Source: Streptomyces longhuiensis (GTDB taxonomy: Bacteria > Actinomycetota > Actinomycetes > Streptomycetales > Streptomycetaceae). Taken from it: a stretch of 64,000 nt of DNA. Under the pieces are notes generated by a model that did no database searches, was not told where the DNA came from, and worked only from the letters and a program-made list of their open reading frames with translations. Of the stretch, positions 33,926 to 42,068 are shown piece by piece (the first letter of the stretch is position 1; each line of letters begins with the position of its first letter). The DNA is taken from assembly GCF_020616555.1 (NCBI RefSeq), contig NZ_CP085173.1:1798001-1862000 (forward strand), given 5' to 3'. The translations under genes were made by a program, and so were the position numbers.

Positions 33926-34104
33926 TCACCGGCATCGACGAGCAGCCCCGCCGGACCGCCCCGACGAAACAGCTCAGACACCGGCCGCCGACGCAGCTTG
34001 CCGCGCCGCACTCCACGCAGATCCGGCACACGGAGGCCCGTCTGCCGCTCGCCGCGCCCGCCGCGTTCGGGGAGCACGGACTCCCGGGGGAGGTCGCGCC
34101 ATGA
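33922..34104 (+). CDS. Mini-ORF 1: hydantoinase-like head joined to DUF917-like tail
   Basis: A 60-codon frame that starts GTG ATC ACC GGC ATC GAC (MITGIDEQ) like the hydantoinase N-terminus MIIGVD and ends LAAPAAFGEHGLPGEVAP, which matches the end of the preceding DUF917 protein (LAGPAAFGVHGLTREVTP). The middle is unrelated and Arg/Gln-rich. It overlaps the DUF917 stop by 4 nt (GTGA) and the next mini-ORF by 4 nt (ATGA). It looks like a deleted remnant of a hydantoinase-DUF917 pair that still couples translation. Whether the peptide is made or useful is unknown. Confidence 0.6.
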   Translation: MITGIDEQPRRTAPTKQLRHRPPTQLAAPHSTQIRHTEARLPLAAPAAFGEHGLPGEVAP

Positions 34105-34193
34105 TCATCAGCATCGACGAGCAGGTCGACCAAGCCGCGCCGACGAGGCGCGCGTTCGGGCTCGACGGCCGCACCCGGGGGGCCACGCCATGA
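34101..34193 (+). CDS. Mini-ORF 2: second hydantoinase-head/DUF917-tail remnant
   Basis: A 30-codon frame starting MIISIDEQ and ending RAFGLDGRTRGATP, aligned with the DUF917 tail AAFGVHGLTREVTP. It has the same design as mini-ORF 1 but shorter and more diverged. Its ATG overlaps the previous stop and its TGA overlaps the hydantoinase ATG at 34190, each by 4 nt. It has no recognisable domain. The junction design is the evidence for remnant status; function as a coupling peptide is a hypothesis. Confidence 0.55.
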   Translation: MIISIDEQVDQAAPTRRAFGLDGRTRGATP

Positions 34194-35545
34194 TCATCGG
34201 TGTGGATGTGGGCCCCACCAGCACGGATGCCGTCCTGCTGGACGGGGACGGTACGGGTGGCGGTCGGGCGGTCCGGGCCGTGAAGGTGCCGTCCCTGCCC
34301 GGCGACGCCGTCGGTTCGCTCGTCGCCGCTGTCGAGGCGCTGCCCGGCGAGCCGCGGGCGCGCGCCACGCAGCTCGCCGTGGGGCTGCGGGTCGCCGACC
34401 GGGCCCTGGCGGAGCGCGCGGGCCTCGCCCATGTGGGGGTGCTGCGCATCGGGGGCGAGGCCGCCGACACCGTGCGGCCGCTGTTCGGGTGGCCCGCCGA
34501 GCTGCGTGACGCCGTGTGTGCCGGGACCGCGAACGTGGCCGGTGGCGGCGGGCTCGGTCCGCACGACGGGGCGCCGCTCGACCGGGACGCCGTGGCCCGT
34601 TTCGGGGCCGAACTCGCGGGCCGGGCCGAGGCGTTCGCGGTCAGCGCCGTGTTCGCGCCCGCCGACGGGACGCAGGAGCGGGAGGCCGCCGAGATCCTGC
34701 GGGCCGAGGCGGGTGCCGACGTGCCGGTGGTCCTGTCGGGCGAGATCGGCTCGCTCGGGCTGCTGCGGCGCGAGAACGCGACGGCCCTCGACGCCGCGCT
34801 GTGCCTCCTGGTGGCGCGCGTCGCCGACGAACTGACGGCCGCGCTCCCCCGGCTCGGGCTCGCGCCGGGCGCCGCCGTGCTCGTGACCCGGCACGACGGC
34901 ACCCTGATGAGCCTGGACTACCTGCGCCGCCAGCCCGGCCTGAGCCTCGGCTCGGGCCCTGCGTGCACGATTCGCGGCGCGGGGCTGCTCGGCGGCGTAC
35001 GGGACGCCGTCGTCGCGGACATCGGCGAACGCCGGGCCCGCGTCGGCGCGTTGACCGCCGGCTATCCCCAGGAGGCCGGACCCGGAGGGCGCATCGGCGG
35101 CGTACCCGTCAGCCTGCGCGTCCCCGAACTGCTCACCGTCGGCGCCGCGGCACACCGCGACCTGGCGGAGGCGGTGGACCGCATGCAACCGGCCGCCGGC
35201 CGGCTCCCCGTCGTCCTGGTCGGCGGTGGCGCGGCTGCGGTGCCCGGCCGTGCGCTTCCCGGATGCGACGTCGTGCGACCCGAACACGGTGGCGTCGCGG
35301 GCGCGTTCGGCGCGGCCGCGAGCCCGGTGGGCGGCCACCACGAGCGCATCGTGCGGGCCGGTCCCGGCCGGCGTCTGGACGCCGTGCGGGACGAGGTGCG
35401 CGACCTCGCCCGGGCCGGGGCCGTGCGCGCCGGGGCGGATCCCCGTCGTGTGCGCACGCTTCTCGAACCGGATCTCACCGTGCCCTACCTGCCGGGCGCG
35501 CTGCTCCTGAGGGCCAGGGCCTTCGGGCCGCCGCTACCGCTCTGA
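34190..35545 (+). CDS. Degenerate hydantoinase/oxoprolinase family subunit (first copy)
   Basis: A 451-residue relative of hydantoinase A/oxoprolinase. Compared with the second copy at 37119 it is about 70 residues shorter: the TTHFLNAL block and the region from IGGGSLV through ALVFGGTTLTATDLAVA are missing. Phosphate loops of the actin-like ATPase fold are altered: DVGPTSTDA for DVGGTNTDA and VVADIGERRARVG for VVDVGGTTADVG. RENATALDAAL and SGPACTIRGAG are kept. It is therefore probably catalytically dead and may be structural. ATG 34190 overlaps mini-ORF 2 by 4 nt. Confidence 0.8.
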   Translation: MIIGVDVGPTSTDAVLLDGDGTGGGRAVRAVKVPSLPGDAVGSLVAAVEALPGEPRARATQLAVGLRVADRALAERAGLAHVGVLRIGGEAADTVRPLFGWPAELRDAVCAGTANVAGGGGLGPHDGAPLDRDAVARFGAELAGRAEAFAVSAVFAPADGTQEREAAEILRAEAGADVPVVLSGEIGSLGLLRRENATALDAALCLLVARVADELTAALPRLGLAPGAAVLVTRHDGTLMSLDYLRRQPGLSLGSGPACTIRGAGLLGGVRDAVVADIGERRARVGALTAGYPQEAGPGGRIGGVPVSLRVPELLTVGAAAHRDLAEAVDRMQPAAGRLPVVLVGGGAAAVPGRALPGCDVVRPEHGGVAGAFGAAASPVGGHHERIVRAGPGRRLDAVRDEVRDLARAGAVRAGADPRRVRTLLEPDLTVPYLPGALLLRARAFGPPLPL

Positions 35546-35632
35546 CCTGACCAACACCCTTTCCCCGCACGGCAGTTCAGCTTCGCCCTGCCGTGATCCC
35601 GCCCATCCCTCTTCGATGCGAGGACCGTCCCC

Positions 35633-37048
35633 ATGCCCAAGCCATCCGACGTGCCGACGCCCGGTCAGAACGACCCGGCCGATGAGGACTACCCCCTGGA
35701 GCGGGTGCCGCGCGCGGCCCGCTACTCCTGGTTCAACGTCGCCGTGCAGCGGTTCGGCCAGCTCTCCGACCTCACGCAGTTCCTCCTCGGCGCGACGCTC
35801 GGCGCCGGGCTCTCCTTCTGGGGCGCCTTCTGGGCGTTCACCCTCGGCTCGGTGATCCTGGAGGTCGTCTGCATCTTCGTCGGCATCGCCGGGATGCGCG
35901 AGGGCCTCGCGACCTCGATGCTGGTGCGCTGGACCGGCTTCGGGCGGTACGGCTCGACGCTCATCGGGCTCGTCATCGCGGTCAGTCTCTTCGGCTGGTT
36001 CGGGGTGCAGACCGCGGTGTTCGCGGCCGGTCTCCAGTCGATCGTGCCGTCCATACCGCTGTGGGCCTGGTGCCTGATCTGCGGGCTCGCCGTGACCGCG
36101 CTGGTGCTGCGCGGTTTCCGGGCCATGGGCTGGACGGCGTTCGTGACCGTCCCGGCGTTCCTGGGCCTGGCCGGGTGGGCGATGACCGTGCAGATCTCCC
36201 GGCACAGCTTCACCGACCTGGTCGCGTCGCCGCCGTTCGGCGCGCACATCTCCATCGCGACGGGGGCGACGATCGTCGCGGGCTCGTACATCGTCGGCGC
36301 CGTCACGACGCCCGACATGACGCGCTTCAACCGCACCACCGGCGACGTCGTCAAGCAGACCCTGGTCGGCATCTCCCTCGGCGAGTACGTCCTCGGCCTC
36401 GCCGGGGTGCTCCTGGCCTACGCCGTGAAGTCCTCCGACCTGATCGCGATCATCACGTCCAGCTCCGGCGTGGTCGGGGTGATCGTCCTCGTGTCGGCCA
36501 CCGTGAAGATCAACAACTGGAACCTGTACTCGTCCGCGCTCGGCCTGATCACCGCCGTGGAGTCGGTGTTCAAGGTGCGCCTCGGCCGGGTGGGGACGAC
36601 CGTCGTCATCGGTGTCCTCGGCAGCCTCGCCGCGGCGGCCGGGATCCTGGACCACTTCACGGACTTCCTCACGATCCTCGGCGTCCTCACCCCGCCCGTC
36701 GCCGGGATCATGGTCGCCGAGTACTTCGTCGTGAAGAAGTGGCGGCCCCAGCTCGACGCCTCCCGTGCCTTGGGCCGGCTTCCGGAGAGCGAGCCGAGCT
36801 GGGTGCCGGCCACAGTCGCCCTGTGGACCGCCGCCTCACTGGTCGGCTGGTTCAGCGACCACTACGCCTCGTGGGGCATCCCGGCGCTCAACTCGCTGAT
36901 CCTCGCGGGCCTCGGCTACGTGATCGTCGGCAGGCTCGGTCTCGTGCGCGGCGTCCGTGAGCTGCCCTTCACCCAGCCCGCCCGCCCTGCGGCCCAGATC
37001 GAGGCCGAGTCCGGCGCGGCGGACCCCCTGCCCGCCCCCGCCCACTGA
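35633..37048 (+). CDS. NCS1-type cytosine/purine/hydantoin permease
   Basis: A 471-residue membrane transporter with about twelve transmembrane helices, of the nucleobase:cation symporter-1 family (CodB/Mhp1 related). Segments such as WFNVAVQRFGQLSDLTQFLLGATLG near residue 33 and SYIVGAVTTPDMTRFNRTTGDV near 218 are typical. The tail is Pro/Ala-rich and cytoplasmic. ATG 35633 follows GAGGA. Its position between hydantoinase gene sets suggests uptake of hydantoin, a pyrimidine or another cyclic ureide. Confidence 0.9.
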   Translation: MPKPSDVPTPGQNDPADEDYPLERVPRAARYSWFNVAVQRFGQLSDLTQFLLGATLGAGLSFWGAFWAFTLGSVILEVVCIFVGIAGMREGLATSMLVRWTGFGRYGSTLIGLVIAVSLFGWFGVQTAVFAAGLQSIVPSIPLWAWCLICGLAVTALVLRGFRAMGWTAFVTVPAFLGLAGWAMTVQISRHSFTDLVASPPFGAHISIATGATIVAGSYIVGAVTTPDMTRFNRTTGDVVKQTLVGISLGEYVLGLAGVLLAYAVKSSDLIAIITSSSGVVGVIVLVSATVKINNWNLYSSALGLITAVESVFKVRLGRVGTTVVIGVLGSLAAAAGILDHFTDFLTILGVLTPPVAGIMVAEYFVVKKWRPQLDASRALGRLPESEPSWVPATVALWTAASLVGWFSDHYASWGIPALNSLILAGLGYVIVGRLGLVRGVRELPFTQPARPAAQIEAESGAADPLPAPAH

Positions 37049-37061
37049 ACCCCGTCCCGAC

Positions 37062-37106
37062 CCACGGACACACCATCCACGGACGCACCGTCCACGTACG
37101 CACGAA
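37062..37106. repeat. Three imperfect 15-bp tandem repeats before the second hydantoinase gene
   Basis: CCACGGACACACCAT, CCACGGACGCACCGT and CCACGTACGCACGAA follow one another directly and end just at the ribosome-binding site AAGGA of the hydantoinase gene at 37119. Probably slippage-derived. Confidence 0.8.
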
Positions 37107-37118
37107 GGAAGCCACCAC

Positions 37119-38690
37119 ATGCGCATCGGCATCGACGTCGGAGGAACCAATACCGACGCCGCCCTGCTCGGGGACGACGACCGGGTCCTCGCGGCGGCCA
37201 AGTCGCCGACGACGCCGGACATCACGTCCGGGGTCACGGCGGCGGTCCGGGCCCTCGACCCGCCCGTCGAGTCCATCACCGCGGTCATGATCGGCACGAC
37301 CCACTTCCTCAACGCCCTCATCGAGGGCGCCCGGCTGGCGCCCGTCGCCGCCGTGCGCCTCGGCCTGCCGGCCACGGCGGCCCTGCCGCCGATGACGGAC
37401 TGGCCCGACCGGCAGCGGGCCGCGGTCGGCGGGCACGGCTATCTGTGTCACGGCGGCCGCGAGTTCGACGGCCGGGTGCTTTCCCCCCTCGACCCGGACG
37501 AGCTGAAGCGGACCGCCGCGGACATCGCCGCGCGCGGGATCGGCTCCGTGGCCGTCTCCTCGGTGTTCTCCCCGGTCGCCGAGGACGACGAGCGGCGCGC
37601 CGCGGAGATTCTGCGCGGCGAGCTGGGCGACGGCGTGCACTTCTCGCTCTCGCACGAGCTCGGCCGGATCGGTCTGCTCGCCCGCGAGAACGCCACGATC
37701 ATCAACGCGGCGCTGCGGGACCTGGCGACGGTCATCGTGGAGTCGTTCGGCAAAGCCCTCGCGGAGGTGTCGATCACGGCGCCGTTCTTCCTGTCGCAGA
37801 ACGACGGGACGCTGATGGACGTGGACTTCGCCCGTACGTATCCGGTGGCGACGTTCGCGTCCGGCCCCACCAACTCGATGCGCGGCGCGGCCTTCCTTTC
37901 CGGGCTCGGGGACTGTGCGGTGGTCGACGTGGGCGGCACGACCGCCGACGTGGGGATCCTCGCGGGCGGCTTCCCGCGTGAGGCCGCGGGCGAGAGCGAG
38001 GCGGCGGGCATCCGCACCAACTTCCGTATCCCTGACGTGCTTTCCCTCGGGATCGGCGGCGGTTCGCTGGTGTCACCGGACGGGGAGACCGGGCCACGGT
38101 CGGTCGGGTACCGGCTGACGGAGGAGGCGCTCGTCTTCGGCGGTACGACGCTGACGGCGACGGACCTGGCCGTGGCGGCCGGCCGCGCGGACGTCGGTGA
38201 CGCCGCGCGGGTCGCGCACCTCGACGCGGGCTTCGTGGCGCGCGCCCTGGACCGGATCGCCGACCGGCTCGCGGAGAGCGTCGACCGGATGCGGACCTCG
38301 GCCGCCCCGCTGCCCGTGGTGGCCGTCGGAGGCGGTTCGATCCTGGTGCCCGAGTCGTTGCCCGGCTTCGACAACGTACGACGGCCCGGCAACTTCGGCG
38401 TCGCGAACGCGGTCGGCGCGGCCATCGCGCAGGTCGGCGGCGAGGTCGACCGGGTCTTCCACATCCCCGAGGGGCGCCGGGACGCGGTGCTCGCCGAGGC
38501 GCGCGACGAAGCCGTGGGGCGGGCCGAGGACGCGGGCGCGCGGCGCGGCACCGTACACGTCGTGGACATAGAGGAGGTGCCGCTCGCGTATCTGCCGGGC
38601 GGCGCGACCCGGATCCGCGTCAAGGCGGTGGGCGCCCTCGACCTGCACCGCATCGGAACCCAGCAGCACGGAGCGACGGCACATGCGTGA
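37119..38690 (+). CDS. Hydantoinase/oxoprolinase family subunit (second, intact copy)
   Basis: A 523-residue protein with the actin-like ATPase fold: phosphate-1 IDVGGTNTDAALL (residues 4-16), MIGTTHFLNALIEG, GRIGLLARENATIINAAL, then VVDVGGTTADVG and IGGGSLVSPDG. These are the ATP-binding loops of HyuA/OplA-type enzymes, which open cyclic amides using ATP. The C-terminal part ends IRVKAVGAL. ATG 37119 follows AAGGA. It overlaps the following DUF917 gene by 8 nt, so the two are likely subunits of one complex. Confidence 0.9.
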   Translation: MRIGIDVGGTNTDAALLGDDDRVLAAAKSPTTPDITSGVTAAVRALDPPVESITAVMIGTTHFLNALIEGARLAPVAAVRLGLPATAALPPMTDWPDRQRAAVGGHGYLCHGGREFDGRVLSPLDPDELKRTAADIAARGIGSVAVSSVFSPVAEDDERRAAEILRGELGDGVHFSLSHELGRIGLLARENATIINAALRDLATVIVESFGKALAEVSITAPFFLSQNDGTLMDVDFARTYPVATFASGPTNSMRGAAFLSGLGDCAVVDVGGTTADVGILAGGFPREAAGESEAAGIRTNFRIPDVLSLGIGGGSLVSPDGETGPRSVGYRLTEEALVFGGTTLTATDLAVAAGRADVGDAARVAHLDAGFVARALDRIADRLAESVDRMRTSAAPLPVVAVGGGSILVPESLPGFDNVRRPGNFGVANAVGAAIAQVGGEVDRVFHIPEGRRDAVLAEARDEAVGRAEDAGARRGTVHVVDIEEVPLAYLPGGATRIRVKAVGALDLHRIGTQQHGATAHA

Positions 38691-39753
38691 GATCAACCTG
38701 GACAACCTCGACGACATCGCCTGCGGCGCCGGCATCCTCGGCACCGGCGGGGGCGGCGACCCGTACATCGGCAAGCTCCTTGCGCGTGAGGCCATCCGCA
38801 AGCACGGTCCGGTGCGGGTGGTGGACATCGACGAGGTGGCGCCGGACGCGACCGTCGTGCCGGTGTCGGGTATGGGTGCGCCGACCGTCCTCCTGGAGCG
38901 GGTCCCGAACGGCGGCGAGGAACTGGCCGCCCTGCGGGCGCTGGAGAAGCACATCGGGCGCCCCGCGACGCACATCGCGCCCATCGAGGTCGGCGGCGTC
39001 AACTCCATGCTGCCCATCGCGTGCGCCGCGGAGGCGGGCCTCCCGATCGTGGACGGTGACGCGATGGGGCGGGCCTTCCCCGAGGCGCAGATGGTGCTGC
39101 CGGGCCTGATCGGCGTGACCAACTCGCCGATGGCGCTCGCGGACGACAAGGGCAACACGATCATCGTGGAGGCCGTCGACAACCACGCGGCCGAGCGGAT
39201 CGCTCGCGCCGTGTGCGTGGAGCTCGGCTGCCAGATCTCGTGCGCGGACACGGTCATGCGTGGGGACCAGCTCGCCGACGGCCTCGTGCCCTCGACGCTG
39301 ACCCTGGCCGAGCGGCTCGGCGCAGCGGTGCGCGAGGCGCGGGCCGCGCACAGCGACCCGGTGGCCGCGGCCCGCGCGATGCTCGCCGGTGTCCATCTGC
39401 TGACCGGCAAGGTCGTCGACGTGAGCCGGCGGACCGAGGGCGGTTTCGCGCGGGGCCGGGCCCGCGTCGAGGGCATCGCCGGCGAGGCGGGGCAGGTGCT
39501 CGAACTCCACTTCCAGAACGAGCACCTGCTGGCCACGCGTGACGGCGTGACCGTCGCCACGACGCCCGACCTGATCTGCGTCCTGGACAGCGAGTCGGGC
39601 GATCCGGTGACCACCGAGGGGCTGCGCTACGGGCTGCGCGTCAGCGTGCTGGCCGCGCGCTGCGACCCCCGGTGGACCTCGCCGGGCGGCCTGGCGCTGG
39701 CCGGGCCGCGGTACTTCGGGTACGACGTGGACTATCTGCCGTTCGGGTCCTGA
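38683..39753 (+). CDS. DUF917 protein (second copy)
   Basis: A 356-residue DUF917 protein starting MREINLDNLDDIACGAGILG, with the Gly-rich loop LGTGGGGDPYIG and PIEVGGVNSMLPIACAAEAG, then DGDAMGRAFPE. Partner of the hydantoinase gene with which it overlaps. Order here is hydantoinase-DUF917, the reverse of the first pair, so the locus is nearly mirror-symmetric about the permease. Its last 22 bp overlap the end of the convergent penicillin acylase gene. Confidence 0.9.
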   Translation: MREINLDNLDDIACGAGILGTGGGGDPYIGKLLAREAIRKHGPVRVVDIDEVAPDATVVPVSGMGAPTVLLERVPNGGEELAALRALEKHIGRPATHIAPIEVGGVNSMLPIACAAEAGLPIVDGDAMGRAFPEAQMVLPGLIGVTNSPMALADDKGNTIIVEAVDNHAAERIARAVCVELGCQISCADTVMRGDQLADGLVPSTLTLAERLGAAVREARAAHSDPVAAARAMLAGVHLLTGKVVDVSRRTEGGFARGRARVEGIAGEAGQVLELHFQNEHLLATRDGVTVATTPDLICVLDSESGDPVTTEGLRYGLRVSVLAARCDPRWTSPGGLALAGPRYFGYDVDYLPFGS

Positions 39754-42068
39754 GCGGTGGCCGGCGCGGACGGTCGCAAGGTGATCGTCCGCGCCGTGTT
39801 CTTCTCCACCCGCTCACGGCTGTAGAGGAGTGGGAAGGAGCCGTCGGCGGCCCAGGCGGCGAACAGGTCGCTGTAGTGCTCACTGTCCGGATTCCCCGAC
39901 TGGCCGGGCGAGTTCATGGCCACGGAGTCGTCCCAGGAACCGACGTCGACGACCAGGCGGAAGGTGGCGCCCGTCGTCTGGCGGAAGTCGGGTCCGTACG
40001 GCGCGACGCCCACCGTGTCCCCGCTGCCGCCGCGCGGGGCGGGACCGACGGACGCCCACGGCGGCTGCGGTCCGTCGTGGAGCGCGGTCACCGGGTGGTA
40101 CACGCGGGCGTGGTGGAGCGCACCCCAGGTCCATGCGGCCGGGTCGGCGCCGAGGAGCGCGGAGAGTTCACCGGCCGCGGCCGACAGGGTGGCGAGCAGG
40201 GTGCCGGGGTCGAGGCCCGTCTCCGCGCCGGTGAGCAGGTCCAGGTCGACGCGGGGGTCGGAGGCCGGGTCGTCGGGCGGCAGGATCCGGGCGAGGGCCG
40301 CCGCGCGGTCGGCCTCGGGGACGAGTTCCCGCAGCGCCTTGCCGTGGACGGCGGGGCGCAGATGGCGGCGGTACCAGATCTCGAAGAGCGCGGCGGCCGC
40401 CGAGTCCGCCGTGACGTCGGCGTCCCACTCCCGCAGCAGGCCGACGGCCCGCGCCGTCAGCGGGTCGTCGCCGGTCAGTCCGGCGAGCAGCGGCAGGATG
40501 CGGCGTGCGGGCAGGCTGACGGTGTCGGTCTGGAGCCGTACGCAGTCCTCGACGGTCCAGTCCGCGCGCGCGTCGAGCTCCTCGGCGATGCGGTGGTGGC
40601 GGGTGGGCGCGTACCAGTCGTACGTGACCGTGTCGCGGTCGTTCGGGTGGCCGGGCGGCAGGTTCATCTGGTTGGCGGTGGCGAACCAGCCCTGGTCCGG
40701 GTCGCGTTCGGCGGGCAGCGCGTCGGCGTCGAGGAAGCCGTCCCATTCGTAGCGGCCGTCGCCGGGCACGGGCAGGGTGCCGTCCCAGTTCGGACGGACC
40801 GGGACGCGGCCCGCGGGGCGCCAGCCGACGGTGCCGTCGGGCGCCGCGTACACCTGGTTCTCGCCGGGTGCGCCCCAGCGGCGCAGCGCGGCGAGGAACG
40901 CGTCGGGGCCTTCGGCGCGCATGTAGCCGGTGCTGCCGAGGTAGGGCGCCATGCCGGGGCCGAGCCAGGCGGCGCGCACGGCGAACGCGGTGTCCCGTGT
41001 GGGGTGTTCATGGATGACGGGGCCGTGCCGGGTGAACCACAGCTCGGCCTCGACCGGCTCCTCGTCCTTGACCGGGATGCTCTCGGTCACGCGGGTCATC
41101 GCTTCCCAGCGGTCTTCGTAGCGGTAGGCGCGCGGGTTGCCGGGGTCGGTCTCGTAGACGTACAGGTCCTCCTGGTCGATCGGGAAGATCGTGAAGCCGA
41201 ACGCGATGTTCCCGTTGTGGCCGATGGAGAGGCCGGGCAGGGCGGGCTCGCCCGCTCCGATGACGTCGATGCCGGGTGCGGTCAGGTGCGCGAGGTAGCG
41301 CAGTGCGGGCAGGGTGAGCGCGCGGTGCGGGTCGTTGGCGAGGATGGGGCGGCCCGTGGCGGTCCTGGACGGTGCGAGCACCCAGTTGTTGGAGCCGTCG
41401 ATGCCCTGGAGGGCGGCGGCGTCCGGCCAGGGCGGGACCGTCGCGAGGTCGTACACGCGCAGGACGTCGTCCGGGATGACGCTCAGGTCGAGGCCCTCGG
41501 GGACGGTGAGGTGGTGCGGGGCGGGTTCGCGGCGCCGGCGCAGATCCTCGACACCGGTGCCGTGATCGCGCAGGGTGAGGGCGCGGGCGACCTCGTCGTG
41601 GAGGTTGTACTGGAGGCCGTGGCTGCGGACGCGGGCGACGTCCGAGGGGTCCCAGTCCGCCGGTTCGTAGCCCAACATGGCGAATTCCGGCGGGAGGTGG
41701 GAGGGATCGCCGCGGCACAGGGACACATAGGCGTTGATGCCGTTCACGAACGCCGTGGTGATCTTTTCGGTGTCCTCGCCGTACGCGCTCCACTCCTCGG
41801 CCATGTCGCCGCGGTAGAGGAACAGGCGGGCGGCGCGGTCGTGTTCGACGTACTGCCCACCGAACACCTCGGACAGCAGGCCGAGTCCGCGGCGACGCCA
41901 CAGGTCGAGCTGGAAGAGACGGTCGCGGGCCGCGTTGAAGCCCTGTGCCAGGAACAGGTCGTCCTGGGAGTCCGCGTAGAGGTGGGGGACGCCCCACCGG
42001 TCGACGAGGATCTCGACCGGGCCGGCGAGGCCGGGGATCTCGAAGTCGTTCGCTGCTCGCGCGTTCAC
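39732..42068 (-). CDS. Penicillin acylase (Ntn hydrolase) family protein without signal peptide
   Basis: A 778-residue Ntn hydrolase that hydrolyses amide bonds of acylated substrates (penicillins, N-acyl homoserine lactones or other N-acyl compounds). The chain is expected to be cut before Ser226 in GIDGSNNWVL, which becomes the N-terminal nucleophile of the beta subunit; IGHNGNIAFGFT follows. The N-terminus (MNARAANDFEIPG) has no signal sequence, so it seems cytoplasmic, unlike periplasmic or secreted relatives. GTG 42068 overlaps the amidohydrolase stop by 4 nt. It is the last gene of a coupled four-gene set with an amidohydrolase and an SSS symporter. Confidence 0.9.
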   Translation of the reverse strand: MNARAANDFEIPGLAGPVEILVDRWGVPHLYADSQDDLFLAQGFNAARDRLFQLDLWRRRGLGLLSEVFGGQYVEHDRAARLFLYRGDMAEEWSAYGEDTEKITTAFVNGINAYVSLCRGDPSHLPPEFAMLGYEPADWDPSDVARVRSHGLQYNLHDEVARALTLRDHGTGVEDLRRRREPAPHHLTVPEGLDLSVIPDDVLRVYDLATVPPWPDAAALQGIDGSNNWVLAPSRTATGRPILANDPHRALTLPALRYLAHLTAPGIDVIGAGEPALPGLSIGHNGNIAFGFTIFPIDQEDLYVYETDPGNPRAYRYEDRWEAMTRVTESIPVKDEEPVEAELWFTRHGPVIHEHPTRDTAFAVRAAWLGPGMAPYLGSTGYMRAEGPDAFLAALRRWGAPGENQVYAAPDGTVGWRPAGRVPVRPNWDGTLPVPGDGRYEWDGFLDADALPAERDPDQGWFATANQMNLPPGHPNDRDTVTYDWYAPTRHHRIAEELDARADWTVEDCVRLQTDTVSLPARRILPLLAGLTGDDPLTARAVGLLREWDADVTADSAAAALFEIWYRRHLRPAVHGKALRELVPEADRAAALARILPPDDPASDPRVDLDLLTGAETGLDPGTLLATLSAAAGELSALLGADPAAWTWGALHHARVYHPVTALHDGPQPPWASVGPAPRGGSGDTVGVAPYGPDFRQTTGATFRLVVDVGSWDDSVAMNSPGQSGNPDSEHYSDLFAAWAADGSFPLLYSRERVEKNTARTITLRPSAPATAQDPNGR

